This document shows positions 42,402-51,664 of a stretch of DNA of 52,672 nt, in pieces. The notes under the pieces were generated by a model that was not told the origin of the DNA, made no database searches, and saw only the letters and a list, made by a program, of their open reading frames with translations. Both the position numbers and the translations under genes were made by a program. The stretch lies in contig CALUHH010000014.1 of NCBI GenBank assembly GCA_944320385.1, positions 1 to 52,672 on the forward strand, in the 5' to 3' direction. The stretch is from an uncultured Atopobiaceae bacterium. Its GTDB lineage: Bacteria; Actinomycetota; Coriobacteriia; Coriobacteriales; Atopobiaceae. Every line of letters starts with the position of its first letter. Position 1 is the stretch's first letter.

Positions 42402-42566
42402 GTGAATGCGACTCCAAACGGTTGCGTGCAAGAGCCACCTAGGATACCCGCCCGCTCGGGTGGGAACAAGGCGCCGCCGACCCCCGTGCCACGCCGACAC
42501 CCGTTGAGCGGTACCCCACGCTCGACGAAAATGGGAGGCACGGCATCAGCCGAGGGAGATGATCGC

Positions 42567-43940
42567 ATGCCCCAGACGACCGACCGGGCGCCCGCGCGCC
42601 CCCGCCCCACGACGGACACAAAGCCGCACCCGCCCTTGTCGTGCGTGCTCTGCGCCCTGTGCGCCTGCCTTGCCTCGCTTCTGGTCGCGGGATGCTCCGA
42701 CCTCGGAAACTATGACGAGCGCTCGGTCGCGCGCCAGGCAGAGGGCTACTACGCCGAGAAATACGGCGCGGACGCCGAGGTGGTCAACATCTGGGAGGGG
42801 CGCTCGTACGTCCTGTTCGGCTATCAGTCGACGGACATGGCCTTCTGCACCATGGACGACGGCACCACGGTGCTCGTCGACTTCGAGGAGGGCGTTGTCG
42901 GCGACAACAGGCAGCAGGGCGAGATTACGGCCGCATACGAGCGGCGCTTTCGCGAGGAGCTCGGGCGCGGGCAGCAGCAGCTCGAGGACGCCGGCTATAC
43001 CGTCACGCTCGTGCTGATCAACGGCGTCTCTCCCGCCGAGGACGGATTCTTCGACGGATGCATCTCGACATACGAGTGGGGCGAGAAGGACGAGGCCGAG
43101 CGAGAGAGCGGGTCGTTCTTCCATGCGCTCTACACGGGGGACGACCGGTTCTTCGAGGAGGAGGCGTCCCGCGTCAGGCTTGGCATGTGCGACGTCGAGA
43201 TCGACATATCCGGACCGGATGCGGACTACGCCGGCGCCTTCCCGACAAATGTTCCCGCGCGCCCCTCGTGGATCGAGCCCGTCGACGCAACCTGCCGGTC
43301 GCTCCTCCCGCTGACCGGCGGAGACCCCGCCACGAAGGTCGTCGTCTGCCAGGCGCGCCCTTCGGACACAACCATCGCCGGAGCGGAGGACGGGAAGCTC
43401 GGAAGGCTCGACCCCTTCCGCGACGCGGGCGAGACCGGAAGCTGGCTCATCGTCGACTGGGTCCCCGTGGGCAAGGGGGCCTACGTCACCTCCGACGAGT
43501 GCGGCGTACGCCTGCGCTCCGGCGACGTGACGCTGGAGGCGGTCGACGACCCGTATTCCTACGACGAGCTCTGGGCAGACGGGGACCTCGCAGAGATCGA
43601 GGGCCGCAGCCCCTCTCCCGCCGCCTTCGAGTCATACGAGCTCAGGGCGGCCCCCGGCCTCTTCGAATCGTCACCTGACGTACGCGACAAGGGATGGTTC
43701 AGCGTCAGGCTCGCCTATGACAACACGGACCCCGAAACGGGGCTGGAGCGCCTCGGCATAACGCCCGGCACGCTCGACCCCTCCCTGTACACGGTCGAGA
43801 AGAACGCCGCCGCCGAGGACTTCGAGGGCGCACCGCCCCTCGAAGTGGTGCTGATGCGACCGGAGACGCTGGCAAACGGCTTCCAGTACGGTACGAACGT
43901 CCTGTACGAGGAGGAGCCGACGCTACTCGTCAGGATGTAG
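42567..43940 (+). CDS. Large putative lipoprotein of unknown function
   Basis: This 457-residue protein starts at ATG 42567 behind GAGGGAG. The N-terminal 25 residues are proline- and charge-rich, followed by a hydrophobic segment and the lipobox LLVAGC (C43), so it should be attached to the outer face of the membrane. The mature part is acidic with scattered cysteines and no domain I recognise. It diverges from tex. The function is unknown. Confidence 0.8.
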   Translation: MPQTTDRAPARPRPTTDTKPHPPLSCVLCALCACLASLLVAGCSDLGNYDERSVARQAEGYYAEKYGADAEVVNIWEGRSYVLFGYQSTDMAFCTMDDGTTVLVDFEEGVVGDNRQQGEITAAYERRFREELGRGQQQLEDAGYTVTLVLINGVSPAEDGFFDGCISTYEWGEKDEAERESGSFFHALYTGDDRFFEEEASRVRLGMCDVEIDISGPDADYAGAFPTNVPARPSWIEPVDATCRSLLPLTGGDPATKVVVCQARPSDTTIAGAEDGKLGRLDPFRDAGETGSWLIVDWVPVGKGAYVTSDECGVRLRSGDVTLEAVDDPYSYDELWADGDLAEIEGRSPSPAAFESYELRAAPGLFESSPDVRDKGWFSVRLAYDNTDPETGLERLGITPGTLDPSLYTVEKNAAAEDFEGAPPLEVVLMRPETLANGFQYGTNVLYEEEPTLLVRM

Positions 43941-43997
43941 GCGCCCGGCCCCGTGTGTGTGCCGGACGCGCGCGGGGAATAAGAACCCACGGTGACG

Positions 43998-44447
43998 TGA
44001 AACGAGCTGAAGGGGCATCACATTCGGGACATCGTCGAGCCATATGGGTCCAACTACGGGAAGATCGCCCTCGAGGGGTTGCACAACTCCCGCGACCTGG
44101 GAGGGCTCCCCGCGGGCGACGCGCACATCCTGCCGCGTCGCCTGCTGCGCTCCGGGATGCTCGGACCGGCCACGACCAAGGACGCGAGGGTGCTGCGAGA
44201 CGTCTATGACGTTCGCCTCGTCATAGACCTTCGCACCGACGAGGAGGCGGAGCGCTGGCCCGACCCCATGGAGCTCCTCCCGGAAGCGCGCCTCGTCCGC
44301 CTGCCCGTGTTCCGGGCGCCGGGCGGCAGAGACGCGCAGGAGGCGATCGACAAGGCGTACGGCTCGCTCGACGCGTATCTCGCCGACACGCTCGGCGTAG
44401 ACGAGGCGGCCCGCTCCGAGCTGCGCCGCAAGTTCGTCTCGGCATAG
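43998..44447 (+). pseudogene. N-terminal half of a tyrosine protein phosphatase (Y_phosphatase3-like)
   Basis: The fragment starts around GTG 43998. The segment IALEGLHNSRDLGGLPAGD, then RLLRSGML and VIDLRTDEE is the N-terminal signature of PTP-like phosphatases of about 250 residues. The frame stops after about 149 residues without the catalytic HCxAGKDRTG loop, so it cannot be an active phosphatase. It lies next to a guaA remnant, in what looks like an old recombination scar. Confidence 0.75.
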
Positions 44448-44551
44448 GCCTGACGAGTCGCGCCCCCAGTCGCATCACGGCTCCCCAGCAGCAATGACCT
44501 TCATCCGTATTGACCGCGCACACGCGTGGAGAAAAAAGGCGGAAGTGATGC

Positions 44552-44672
44552 TCCCACTCGATCGTGCCGACGAGCTTGGGGTCAAATCGTACGTCACACG
44601 GCGGATGACCGGCACCTCGGAGAGGATGCGGTCGGTGATTCTCCCGAGCGGCTCCCAGTCGCCTGCGGACAC
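44552..44672 (-). pseudogene. Frameshifted remnant of a guaA 3' end with a third att core
   Basis: Read leftward it gives DWEPLGRITDRILSEVP and RRVTYDLTP, clearly the GuaA C-terminus. A one-base deletion after DLTP then moves KLVGTIEWE out of frame, and the stop codon is gone. The core tcccactcgat recurs at 44552-44562, in the same orientation as the two prophage att sites. It is probably the trace of an element once inserted at guaA, or of a local duplication. Confidence 0.85.
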
Positions 44673-44676
44673 CGCC

Positions 44677-45270
44677 TCACCGCGGCGGCTCGAACCGACG
44701 CACCGAGAAGTGCTGCGGGCAGTCGCCCTGCTCGCCGGGAAACACAACCGTCCCCTCCCGCAGCAGGCTCCATCCAAGTCGCCCCAGGTAGGCGGGCCAC
44801 TCTCCGTTGTCGGACATGTGAATGAGGGTCACCGGGCCCGCGGCCTCGCGCTCGAGCCTGTCGAGAAACGCCCGAAGCACCGGCGTGTCAAATGGATTGA
44901 AGAGGTAGACGTGCGTGTAGGGGACAAGCGGCAAGTCGAGGGCGTTTGCGCAGACCACGCGCACCTGCTCGTAGCACGCCGACCAAGAGGCCGCCTCCGC
45001 TGCGAGGCGCTCGTCCAGCTCCACGCCCGTTACGCGCCCGGAAAACCCCGCGCCCACGAAGTAGGCGAGCACGCGACCAGCCCCGCAGCCCACGTCGAGG
45101 AGGTGGTCATCCGAGGTGAGCCCAAGCGTGCCGAGAAGGTCCTCGAGCACGAAGTACGGCGTGGGCGTCGGGTCGTGCGCGCCGTCCGCCGCACGACGGG
45201 TCTTCTCGCCCGCGGCGAGGGCATGGCCGCAGACAGCAAGGTCACGCTGGATGTCCGAGCTCTGTTCCAC
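44677..45270 (-). CDS. SAM-dependent class I methyltransferase
   Basis: This 197-residue protein probably starts at GTG 45270, five bases after GGAGG. Motif I is LLDVGCGAGR (57-66), then GVELDERLA and a later YLFNPFD at the motif IV position. The C-terminal half fits small Rossmann methyltransferases of unknown substrate. Its end abuts the guaA remnant. Confidence 0.82.
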   Translation of the reverse strand: MEQSSDIQRDLAVCGHALAAGEKTRRAADGAHDPTPTPYFVLEDLLGTLGLTSDDHLLDVGCGAGRVLAYFVGAGFSGRVTGVELDERLAAEAASWSACYEQVRVVCANALDLPLVPYTHVYLFNPFDTPVLRAFLDRLEREAAGPVTLIHMSDNGEWPAYLGRLGWSLLREGTVVFPGEQGDCPQHFSVRRFEPPR

Positions 45271-45402
45271 GCAACCTCCATCGCTGCCCCAAGCGTTCTT
45301 CCAGACAGTGATGCTACCCCTTTCGATGCGACAAAGACGCGTAAGCCGGACACGTGTGTTCCCGCCACCCATTTCGGACGCGGCCCGATTCCGAATCTCC
45401 TC

Positions 45403-46200
45403 CTACACGCTCAGGTCGCGTCGCACAAAGACGGCGGTCCCGAGGGCAAAGAGTGCAGCGCCCGAGATGCCGAGCGTGGCCGCACCCGCAAGGGCGCTGG
45501 GCTCCCCGCCCACGACCCCAAGGGGGTCGAGGAGCGAGAGGGGCGTGACATCGGCGAGCCAGGAGAGCTCGTCGCCCACCCCCGAGAGCATCTGCACGAG
45601 GACGAAGAGCGTGCACACGGCAATGCCCGCCCACCTCGCGGCGGAGACGTTCGGGAGAGCGCAGGCTCCCGCCCAGCACATGCCGGAGAGAAACAGCCAC
45701 AGGCAGAACGTCGCCGCGTTGACGGCAACGAGGTCGGAGACGGCAAGCTCGCCGGGGAACATGGCATTGGCCGCAGCCAGCTCGAACGCAGTGAGCACCA
45801 CCGCGAGAAGGACGAGGCAAAGAACGAGAACGCCCGCCTGCGAGAGCATGAGCCTCGCGCGCCCCACGGGCTGTGCGAGCAGGTAGGCGATGCTGCCGCG
45901 CTCGACGTGACGGACAACGAGCCGGCTGCTGAGCACCGCCGCAAGGACGAGGGGGAGCACAACGAGCAAAAAGCCGTACAGGTAGTTGACGACAAACTCC
46001 AAAAGCGTCGTCCCCTGGTCGGCCATGCCGAAGGCGGCAAAGAGCTCGGGCATGGCGTCGCGCATGAGGGCAAGCGACTCGCCGAGCTCGGGGTCGTACA
46101 TGCCAATGATGACGCAGGCATAGAGAACCACCACCGCGGCGATGATTGCGGTCGGGAACAGGCAGGAGCGGAGCTCGTGCCTGAAAAGAGGAAGGATCAT
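45403..46200 (-). CDS. ABC-2 type transporter permease
   Basis: This 265-residue protein has six membrane segments, an ABC-2 pattern (YGFLLVVLPLVLAAVLSSRL, then GSIAYLLAQPVGRARLML) and a periplasmic loop after the first segment. It starts at ATG 46200 behind AGGGGG, nine bases after the ATPase gene with which it forms an exporter. It is controlled with the TetR gene at the head of the operon. Confidence 0.9.
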   Translation of the reverse strand: MILPLFRHELRSCLFPTAIIAAVVVLYACVIIGMYDPELGESLALMRDAMPELFAAFGMADQGTTLLEFVVNYLYGFLLVVLPLVLAAVLSSRLVVRHVERGSIAYLLAQPVGRARLMLSQAGVLVLCLVLLAVVLTAFELAAANAMFPGELAVSDLVAVNAATFCLWLFLSGMCWAGACALPNVSAARWAGIAVCTLFVLVQMLSGVGDELSWLADVTPLSLLDPLGVVGGEPSALAGAATLGISGAALFALGTAVFVRRDLSV

Positions 46201-46209
46201 CGGAACCCC

Positions 46210-47130
46210 CTAGGCTTGCCGCAAGGGCTCGACGCCCTCGTACAGGTGCAGGAACAGCTCCTCGAGCGTCTGCTCGCGGGACGTGACCGAGGCCACGTCG
46301 TAGGAGGAGAGCTCGCGGATGAGCGCGTTCACGTCGCGCACGTCGCGGAGCTCGACCCCGCGGGTCTCCCCCTCCGCGGGCTCATCCCCGTGGGCGAGCT
46401 CCCAGCGCGAGCGCTCCCGCGCGCTCGAGAACTCGACCGAGTAGCCGCGCCCGCGCATCGAGCGCACCTCGTCCATGGCACAGGTCATGGCCACCCGTCC
46501 CGAGCGGATGAACGCCACTCGATCGCACGCACGACCGACCTCCTCGAAGATGTGCGAGGAGAGAAGGACGGCGGCGCCACGCGAACGCTCCTCTGCAACG
46601 AGGTCGAGGAAGCGCTCCTGCATGAGCGGGTCGAGGCCACTCGTCGGCTCGTCGAGCAGGAGCACGTCAGGGCGCGCCATGAACGCCACCACGATCGCGA
46701 CCTTCTGCCGGTTGCCCTTTGACATCCTGCCGATCCGCGCGCCGAGGTCCAGTCCGAAGGCGTCGGCGAGCTCAAGCATCCGGGAGCGGTCGCGCATGCC
46801 CCGCATCCCCGCCATGAGGTCGAGGAAGGACCGCGCCGTCATCTCCTGCATGCAGGCGCTCTCTCCGGGCAAATAGCCCAGGCGGGCTTGCACCCGCGGG
46901 CGCTCAAGGAAGCAGTCGTGCCCGAGAATCTCGACCTTTCCTTTCTGCGGTTTGATGAATCCCATGAGGTGGCGCATCGTCACCGTTTTTCCTGCCCCGT
47001 TGGGACCGAGAAACCCAAGCACTTCTCCCGCGGCCACCTCAAGGCTGACGTCGAAGACGCCACGGCCCCGTCCGTAGTCCTTCGTGAGCCCGCACACGCG
47101 AATCGCAGGCCCCGCTCCGTTCGCGGTCAT
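46210..47130 (-). CDS. ABC transporter ATP-binding protein
   Basis: This 306-residue ATPase has Walker A GPNGAGKT (42-49), a signature MSKGNRQKV (136-144) that is the common variant for CcmA/BcrA-like exporters, Walker B VLLLDEP (156-162) and an H-loop in LLSSHIFEEV. The C-terminal extension is typical of drug or peptide export ATPases. Its ATG overlaps the TetR stop (ATGA), so regulator, ATPase and permease form one operon. Confidence 0.94.
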   Translation of the reverse strand: MTANGAGPAIRVCGLTKDYGRGRGVFDVSLEVAAGEVLGFLGPNGAGKTVTMRHLMGFIKPQKGKVEILGHDCFLERPRVQARLGYLPGESACMQEMTARSFLDLMAGMRGMRDRSRMLELADAFGLDLGARIGRMSKGNRQKVAIVVAFMARPDVLLLDEPTSGLDPLMQERFLDLVAEERSRGAAVLLSSHIFEEVGRACDRVAFIRSGRVAMTCAMDEVRSMRGRGYSVEFSSARERSRWELAHGDEPAEGETRGVELRDVRDVNALIRELSSYDVASVTSREQTLEELFLHLYEGVEPLRQA

Positions 47131-47756
47131 AGGTACTCCCCCTTGTACGTGGCCCTCTTGAGCCAGTCGAGCCAGACGAGAAACTCCGAGAGCATCTCCC
47201 CCATGTCGAACGTCCCCCCGCCGCGCAGCCGCTCGTGCAGATAGCCGTCTCCGCACCATACGAGCATGCGCACCACCCGCATGGGATCGACGTCCTCCCG
47301 AAAGCGCTCCCAGTGCACATGGCCCAGGTACGTTCGCACCATGATTGACACGGAATCTGTCATGAAGGCGTCGAGCACCCCGGAAACGTCTCTGTGACCG
47401 GGATAGAACGCCCGGACGAAGAAGTCCATGATGCGCGGGCTCAGCCTGACGAGGGCGGCCTTCCGAGTCGCGGCGTAGCGCATGATCTCGAAGAAGTCGT
47501 CAATCTGGTGCCAGCGCTCGTCGACCACCGCGTCGGCCACGCGCCTGGTGACCGCTGTGAGGACGTAGAGGTAGAGGTCCCTTTTGTTCTTGAAGTAGAA
47601 GAAGAACTGGCTCTTCGACACGCCCGCGCGCCTCGCTATGTCCGCCGTGGACGCACAGGCGTAGTCATCGCCTCCGAACACCTCGACCGCCGCGTCAACG
47701 ACGGCGCGCCTGCGGTCCTCGGAAAGACTCTCGAAGCGCTCGAACCTACCTGACAT
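47127..47756 (-). CDS. TetR-family regulator of the ABC exporter operon
   Basis: This 209-residue protein has an N-terminal TetR HTH (VVDAAVEVFGGDDYACASTA, then GVSKSQFFFYFKNKRDL) and a helical ligand-binding domain. It starts at ATG 47756. As the first gene of the TetR-ATPase-permease operon it probably represses that operon until an exported compound binds. Confidence 0.93.
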   Translation of the reverse strand: MSGRFERFESLSEDRRRAVVDAAVEVFGGDDYACASTADIARRAGVSKSQFFFYFKNKRDLYLYVLTAVTRRVADAVVDERWHQIDDFFEIMRYAATRKAALVRLSPRIMDFFVRAFYPGHRDVSGVLDAFMTDSVSIMVRTYLGHVHWERFREDVDPMRVVRMLVWCGDGYLHERLRGGGTFDMGEMLSEFLVWLDWLKRATYKGEYL

Positions 47757-48021
47757 GGAGCCTCGCTTTCCCTTGGCTTTCGAGAACAAGGCTACCCCGT
47801 TGACCCAGATATGGAAGGGTGCCCGAGCAGGTGAAACAATGTGTCGAGCACGTTTGAGACGAGCGTCTCAGCCTGAAGCCCCCACCGAGGGGCGGACATC
47901 CACCTACGGGAAGCCTGCGCCCGCAAGCACGCAGAGCGGCGAGGCGGCGGGGCCTCCGTAAGAGTTGCTCGGGCGGAGTCCGGCAACGGCCAGCGCGGGC
48001 CATCGCTCTTCCACGCGCGTC
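47757..48021. other. Intergenic region upstream of the TetR-ABC operon
   Basis: No gene is seen in 265 bases. The sequence gtttgagacgagcgtctcag near 47850 contains the palindrome tgagacgagcgtctca, a reasonable operator for the TetR protein that starts at 47756. The rest looks like decayed coding DNA. Confidence 0.4.
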
Positions 48022-48321
48022 TCATGAGGCCGCCTTCGCGCCAATGCCCGTCTCAGACCTCACCCTGCGGGCGTACCGCCGTAGGTACGCCGCCCCGACG
48101 GCGCACGGCAGCACCGGCGAGAGCGCCTGGGCGGCAAGGATGCCCGGGTAGCCGAGGGCGGGGACCAGCGCGGCGAGCCCCCGCTCCCCGACGAACGCCC
48201 CCACGACGAGCATGTCCACGACCTGGTCGGCGGACTGCAGCAGGTTGGCGCCGAGCGCCGGCAGGGCGAAGCGCGCGAGGTTGGCGGCAGGGCGGCCGCC
48301 CAGGAAGTCTATTTCCCTCAT
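48022..48321 (-). pseudogene. Remnant of a MATE-family efflux transporter
   Basis: The 99-residue frame has a good start (ATG 48321 behind AAAGGA) and a typical MATE N-terminus (LARFALPALGANLLQSADQV, then DMLVVGAFVGERGLAAL). It then jumps to what looks like the C-terminal end of such a protein (YLRRYARRVR). MATE proteins have about 450 residues, so roughly 330 are missing. It is an internal deletion remnant and not functional as an exporter. Confidence 0.75.
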
Positions 48322-48353
48322 TGGCTATTCCTTTGCACGATCGAGATGGAAAA

Positions 48354-48377
48354 GGCCGCGGCAGCAAAGCCGCGGCC
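48354..48377. terminator. GC-rich hairpin
   Basis: The stem ggccgcggc / gccgcggcc has loop agcaaa. It lies upstream of the MATE remnant, is weak as a terminator because it lacks Ts, and may have ended a neighbouring gene that is now lost. Confidence 0.5.
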
Positions 48378-48740
48378 CTTGGGCTCGAACCGTGCGCGCA
48401 CGACAGAGTGAACCGGCGTCGGGCCGGCATCACCGTGTGCAGGTTGTGCCGTCAGCTCCTCGCGACTTCCTGCCGAACATCACGGGGAGCGGCTCCAATT
48501 TGGAACTCGCCGATCTCGAGGTACAAGGAATAACCCTCCTGCCCTTTGAACACAGAGCGAATTCTACTCTCTGTGGGGATCTGCCGACAACACATCGGCA
48601 AAGAGGCAGTTTGAAGAGGGTCACGAGCGAGCCCCACCCCCTTGTTACGCAGAGCCCCGTCTCCGCCCCGGAGTCGAAGTTACCTGCACACCCCTCGCCT
48701 CGCAAGGGTATACGGAGAGAAACGACCACTGGGAGGGCCC
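48378..48740. other. Intergenic region before the TetR gene
   Basis: No convincing gene is seen in about 360 bases. A short minus-strand frame (48452-48637; VFKGQEGYSLYLEIGEFQIG) could be a leftover of a larger gene. The lower-GC part near 48530-48620 may hold the promoter of the TetR gene at 48741, but no clear -35/-10 pair can be named. Confidence 0.4.
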
Positions 48741-49355
48741 ATGCCAAGCCAGCTCACCAAGCGCGCGCTCGAGGAGTCGCTCAAGCGCCTCCTGCTCGAA
48801 AAGCCCCTGGGCAAGATCACCATCGCGGACATCACCGACGACTGCGGCATCAGCCGCATGACGTTCTACTATCACTTCCAGGACATCTACGACCTGGTCG
48901 AGTGGTCGTGCGAGGAGGACGCCGCGCGGGCCATCGCCGGCCACAAGACCGCCGACACCTGGCAGACCGGCCTCCTCGACACGTTTCTCTCCCTGCGCGA
49001 GAACAAGCCCTTCATCACGAGCATCTACCATGACATGAGTCGCGAGCAGGTGGAGCGGTTTCTCGTCCCCGTGGTGAGCGACCTGGTGAAGGACGTGGTT
49101 GACGAGCACGCGGCGCGCAGGTACGTGCGCGAGCAGGACAGGGACTTCATCGCGCGCTTCTTCGCCCACGCCCTCATCGGAACGGTCCTGGACTGGATCG
49201 CCCGAGACATGCGCGACGACCCGCAGCAGCTGGTGCAGCGGGTGGCCACCGTCGCAGACGGCGCCATCGAGACCGCGCTCGACCGACTCGAGATCCCCGG
49301 CGGCTACGTCGCCGGGAGCGAGGGCAGCGTGCCGGAAGGGCCCGCCGCGTCATAG
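48741..49355 (+). CDS. TetR-family regulator (DhaS-like), upstream of oleate hydratase
   Basis: This 204-residue protein starts at ATG 48741 behind GGGAGGG. Its HTH (LGKITIADITDDCGISRMTF then YYHFQDIYDLV) and C-terminal domain resemble TetR_C_33 / dihydroxyacetone kinase regulator-type members. It lies 170 bases upstream of the oleate hydratase gene on the same strand and may sense fatty acids to control it; that link is inferred from position. Confidence 0.88.
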   Translation: MPSQLTKRALEESLKRLLLEKPLGKITIADITDDCGISRMTFYYHFQDIYDLVEWSCEEDAARAIAGHKTADTWQTGLLDTFLSLRENKPFITSIYHDMSREQVERFLVPVVSDLVKDVVDEHAARRYVREQDRDFIARFFAHALIGTVLDWIARDMRDDPQQLVQRVATVADGAIETALDRLEIPGGYVAGSEGSVPEGPAAS

Positions 49356-49528
49356 AGGGGAGCGACGCGGGCCTCGCCCGCTCTTCTCGCCCGCCTGTAC
49401 AATCCGGCCGCATTGATAAGAAACCGTACAGAAGCACCGTTCTGCCCATGGTGCGCCGCCCGCCGCGGACCCACCATGGAACCAGACGCATCGGACACGC
49501 CCGGTGCGCACGTAAGAAAGGTGCGACC

Positions 49529-51424
49529 ATGTACTATTCAAGCGGCAACTACGAGGCATTCGCTCGTCCCAAGAAGCCCGCGGGCATCGAGCACAAGAGC
49601 GCCTACATCGTGGGCACGGGCCTCGCCGCGCTCTCCGCGGCGTGCTACCTCGTCCGCGACGCCCAGATGCCGGGCAAGAACATCCACATCTTCGAGAAGG
49701 ACGACGTGGCGGGAGGCGCGTGCGACGGCCTCGACATCCCCGGCCTTGGCTACGTCATGCGCGGCGGCCGCGAGATGGACAACCACTTCGAGGTGATGTG
49801 GGACCTGTTCCGCTCCATCCCCTCCATCGAGACGCCCGGTGTCTCCGTACTTGACGAGTACTACTGGCTCAACAAGGAGGACCCCAACTACTCGCTCTGC
49901 CGCGCGACGAAAGATCGCGGGCGCGACGCGGGGTGCGCCGGGAAGTTCGGCCTCTCGGACAAGGCTGCCATGGAGATCATGGAGCTCTTCTTCACGCCGG
50001 ACGAGAAGCTCTACGACCGTCCCATCACCGACTTCTTTGACGACGAGGTGCTCTCCTCCAACTTCTGGATGTACTGGCGCACCATGTTCGCATTCGAGAA
50101 CTGGCACTCCGCGCTCGAGATGAAGCTCTACATCAAGCGCTACATCCACCACATCGCCGGGCTGCCGGACTTCTCCGCCCTGCGCTTCACCAGGTACAAC
50201 CAGTACGAGTCGATGATCTTGCCTCTCGTCGAGTATCTCAAGGCCGCGGGCGTGCAGTTCCACTTCAACACGAAGGTCGAGGACATAAGGTTCTCCATCG
50301 GGGGCGGCGCGGGCCCGGTGCGTCCGCGCACCGGCACCGGCCAGGACACCATACAGCGCATCCAGCAGGCGGCCCTTCCGCGCAACCCCCACAGCTCGCC
50401 CGCGAGGAAGGTGGCGACGAGCATCGTGCTGAGCCGAACGGCGGCAGTCGATGGAGCCGAGGCCGGCGCGACCACGGTCATTGACCTCACCGAGGACGAC
50501 CTCGTCTTCATCACCAACGGCGGCTGCGTCGAGAACTCAACCATGGGAGCGCAAGACAGACCCGCGGCGTGGAGGCCCGAGCTCTCCCCCGGCGGCGGCT
50601 GGGACATGTGGCGCCGCATCGCGGCGCAGGACCCCAGCTTCGGCCATCCCGACACCTTCTGCGGCCACCCCGAGAAGACCAAGTGGATGAGCGCCACGGT
50701 GACGACCCTCGACGGGGAGATCCCACCCTACATCCAGGCGATCTGCAAGCGCGACCCCTTCAGCGGCCGCGTGGTCACCGGCGGCATCGTGACCTGCACC
50801 GACTCCAACTGGCTCATGAGCTGGACGCTCAACCGCCAGCAGCAGTTCCGCGACCAGCCCAAGAACGAGCTGTGCGTCTGGGTGTACGGCCTCTTCCCCG
50901 ACGAGCCCGGCAACTACGTGAGAAAGCCCATGCGCGACTGCACCGGCGAGGAGATCTGCCAGGAGTGGCTCTACCACATGGGCGTTCCCGAGGACCGCAT
51001 CGCCGAGCTCGCCGCGCACCACGCCAACACGGTGCCGGTCATGATGCCCTACATCACGGCGTTCTTCATGCCGCGGGCCGCGGGCGACCGCCCCGACGTG
51101 GTGCCCGACGGCGCGGTCAACTTTGCCTTCATCGGCCAGTTTGCCGAGACGCCGCGCGACACCATCTTCACGACCGAGTACTCCATGCGCACGGGCATGG
51201 AGGCCGTCTACACGCTCTGCGACGTCGACCGCGGCGTGCCCGAGGTGTGGGGCAGCGTCTTTGACGTGCGCGACCTGCTCATGGCGAGCGTGAAGCTGCG
51301 CGACGGCAAGCCGATCACCGACATGAAGCTCGGGCTGGTCGAGCGGTTTGCGCTTAAGGAGGCGCTCAAGAAGATCAAGGGAACGGACATCGAGAAGGTC
51401 CTGAGGGAGTTCGAGGCGATTTAG
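49529..51424 (+). CDS. ohyA: Oleate hydratase
   Basis: This 631-residue FAD-dependent enzyme (MCRA family) adds water to the cis-9 double bond of oleic and linoleic acid. It starts at ATG 49529. The FAD-binding YIVGTGLAALSAA (26-38) is followed by GGREMDNHFE with the catalytic glutamate E82, and there is a later conserved NSNWLMSW-like region (DSNWLMSWTLNRQQQF). Length is normal. The enzyme detoxifies host-derived unsaturated fatty acids in gut bacteria. Confidence 0.95.
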   Translation: MYYSSGNYEAFARPKKPAGIEHKSAYIVGTGLAALSAACYLVRDAQMPGKNIHIFEKDDVAGGACDGLDIPGLGYVMRGGREMDNHFEVMWDLFRSIPSIETPGVSVLDEYYWLNKEDPNYSLCRATKDRGRDAGCAGKFGLSDKAAMEIMELFFTPDEKLYDRPITDFFDDEVLSSNFWMYWRTMFAFENWHSALEMKLYIKRYIHHIAGLPDFSALRFTRYNQYESMILPLVEYLKAAGVQFHFNTKVEDIRFSIGGGAGPVRPRTGTGQDTIQRIQQAALPRNPHSSPARKVATSIVLSRTAAVDGAEAGATTVIDLTEDDLVFITNGGCVENSTMGAQDRPAAWRPELSPGGGWDMWRRIAAQDPSFGHPDTFCGHPEKTKWMSATVTTLDGEIPPYIQAICKRDPFSGRVVTGGIVTCTDSNWLMSWTLNRQQQFRDQPKNELCVWVYGLFPDEPGNYVRKPMRDCTGEEICQEWLYHMGVPEDRIAELAAHHANTVPVMMPYITAFFMPRAAGDRPDVVPDGAVNFAFIGQFAETPRDTIFTTEYSMRTGMEAVYTLCDVDRGVPEVWGSVFDVRDLLMASVKLRDGKPITDMKLGLVERFALKEALKKIKGTDIEKVLREFEAI

Positions 51425-51502
51425 CAGGGACGAGCGCAGCGTGTGGCGAGAGCTCGACGCACGCCGACCGATGCCTCCGATTACTCTCGCCCTTTGATGG
51501 AT

Positions 51503-51542
51503 ACGGCCTTGTTTTCGCATTCATTGGCGAAAACAAGGCCGT
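51503..51542. terminator. Terminator-like hairpin after oleate hydratase
   Basis: A 16-base perfect stem (acggccttgttttcgc / gcgaaaacaaggccgt) has an eight-base loop. A partial second copy, ccgtttttggcgaaaa, follows. It lies between the oleate hydratase gene and a convergent leftward gene. Confidence 0.8.
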
Positions 51543-51664
51543 AATACAGCCGTTTTTGGCGAAAATCAGGCGGAAGTTGCCGCGCCTGGAAAGCTGAAAG
51601 CTGGCTCCAGCGCTCTTGTCTTCGTAGCGGATGAGCGCTGGCACGGCTTCTTTTCTCCCCGCCC

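Noticed and set aside
40164..42560. Long plus-strand frame running across tex into the lipoprotein gene
   Set aside because: Antisense to the fully recognisable Tex sequence; only the part from ATG 42567 on is a gene.
1620..45210. Other cttctcg matches (1625, 24371, 36376, 38100, 41793, 45200) as members of the GTTCTTCTCG repeat
   Set aside because: They lie in coding sequence where common codons explain them, and none is paired or extended like the copies at 8967-10790.
44494..46722. 742-residue plus-strand frame over the methyltransferase and ABC genes
   Set aside because: Composition typical of a GC-rich antisense frame; the minus strand carries clear family motifs.
48350..48440. Possible tRNA gene (ggctcgaaccg resembles a T-loop)
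   Set aside because: No acceptor stem, anticodon arm or CCA-proximal pairing can be formed; the hairpin there is a simple GC-rich stem.
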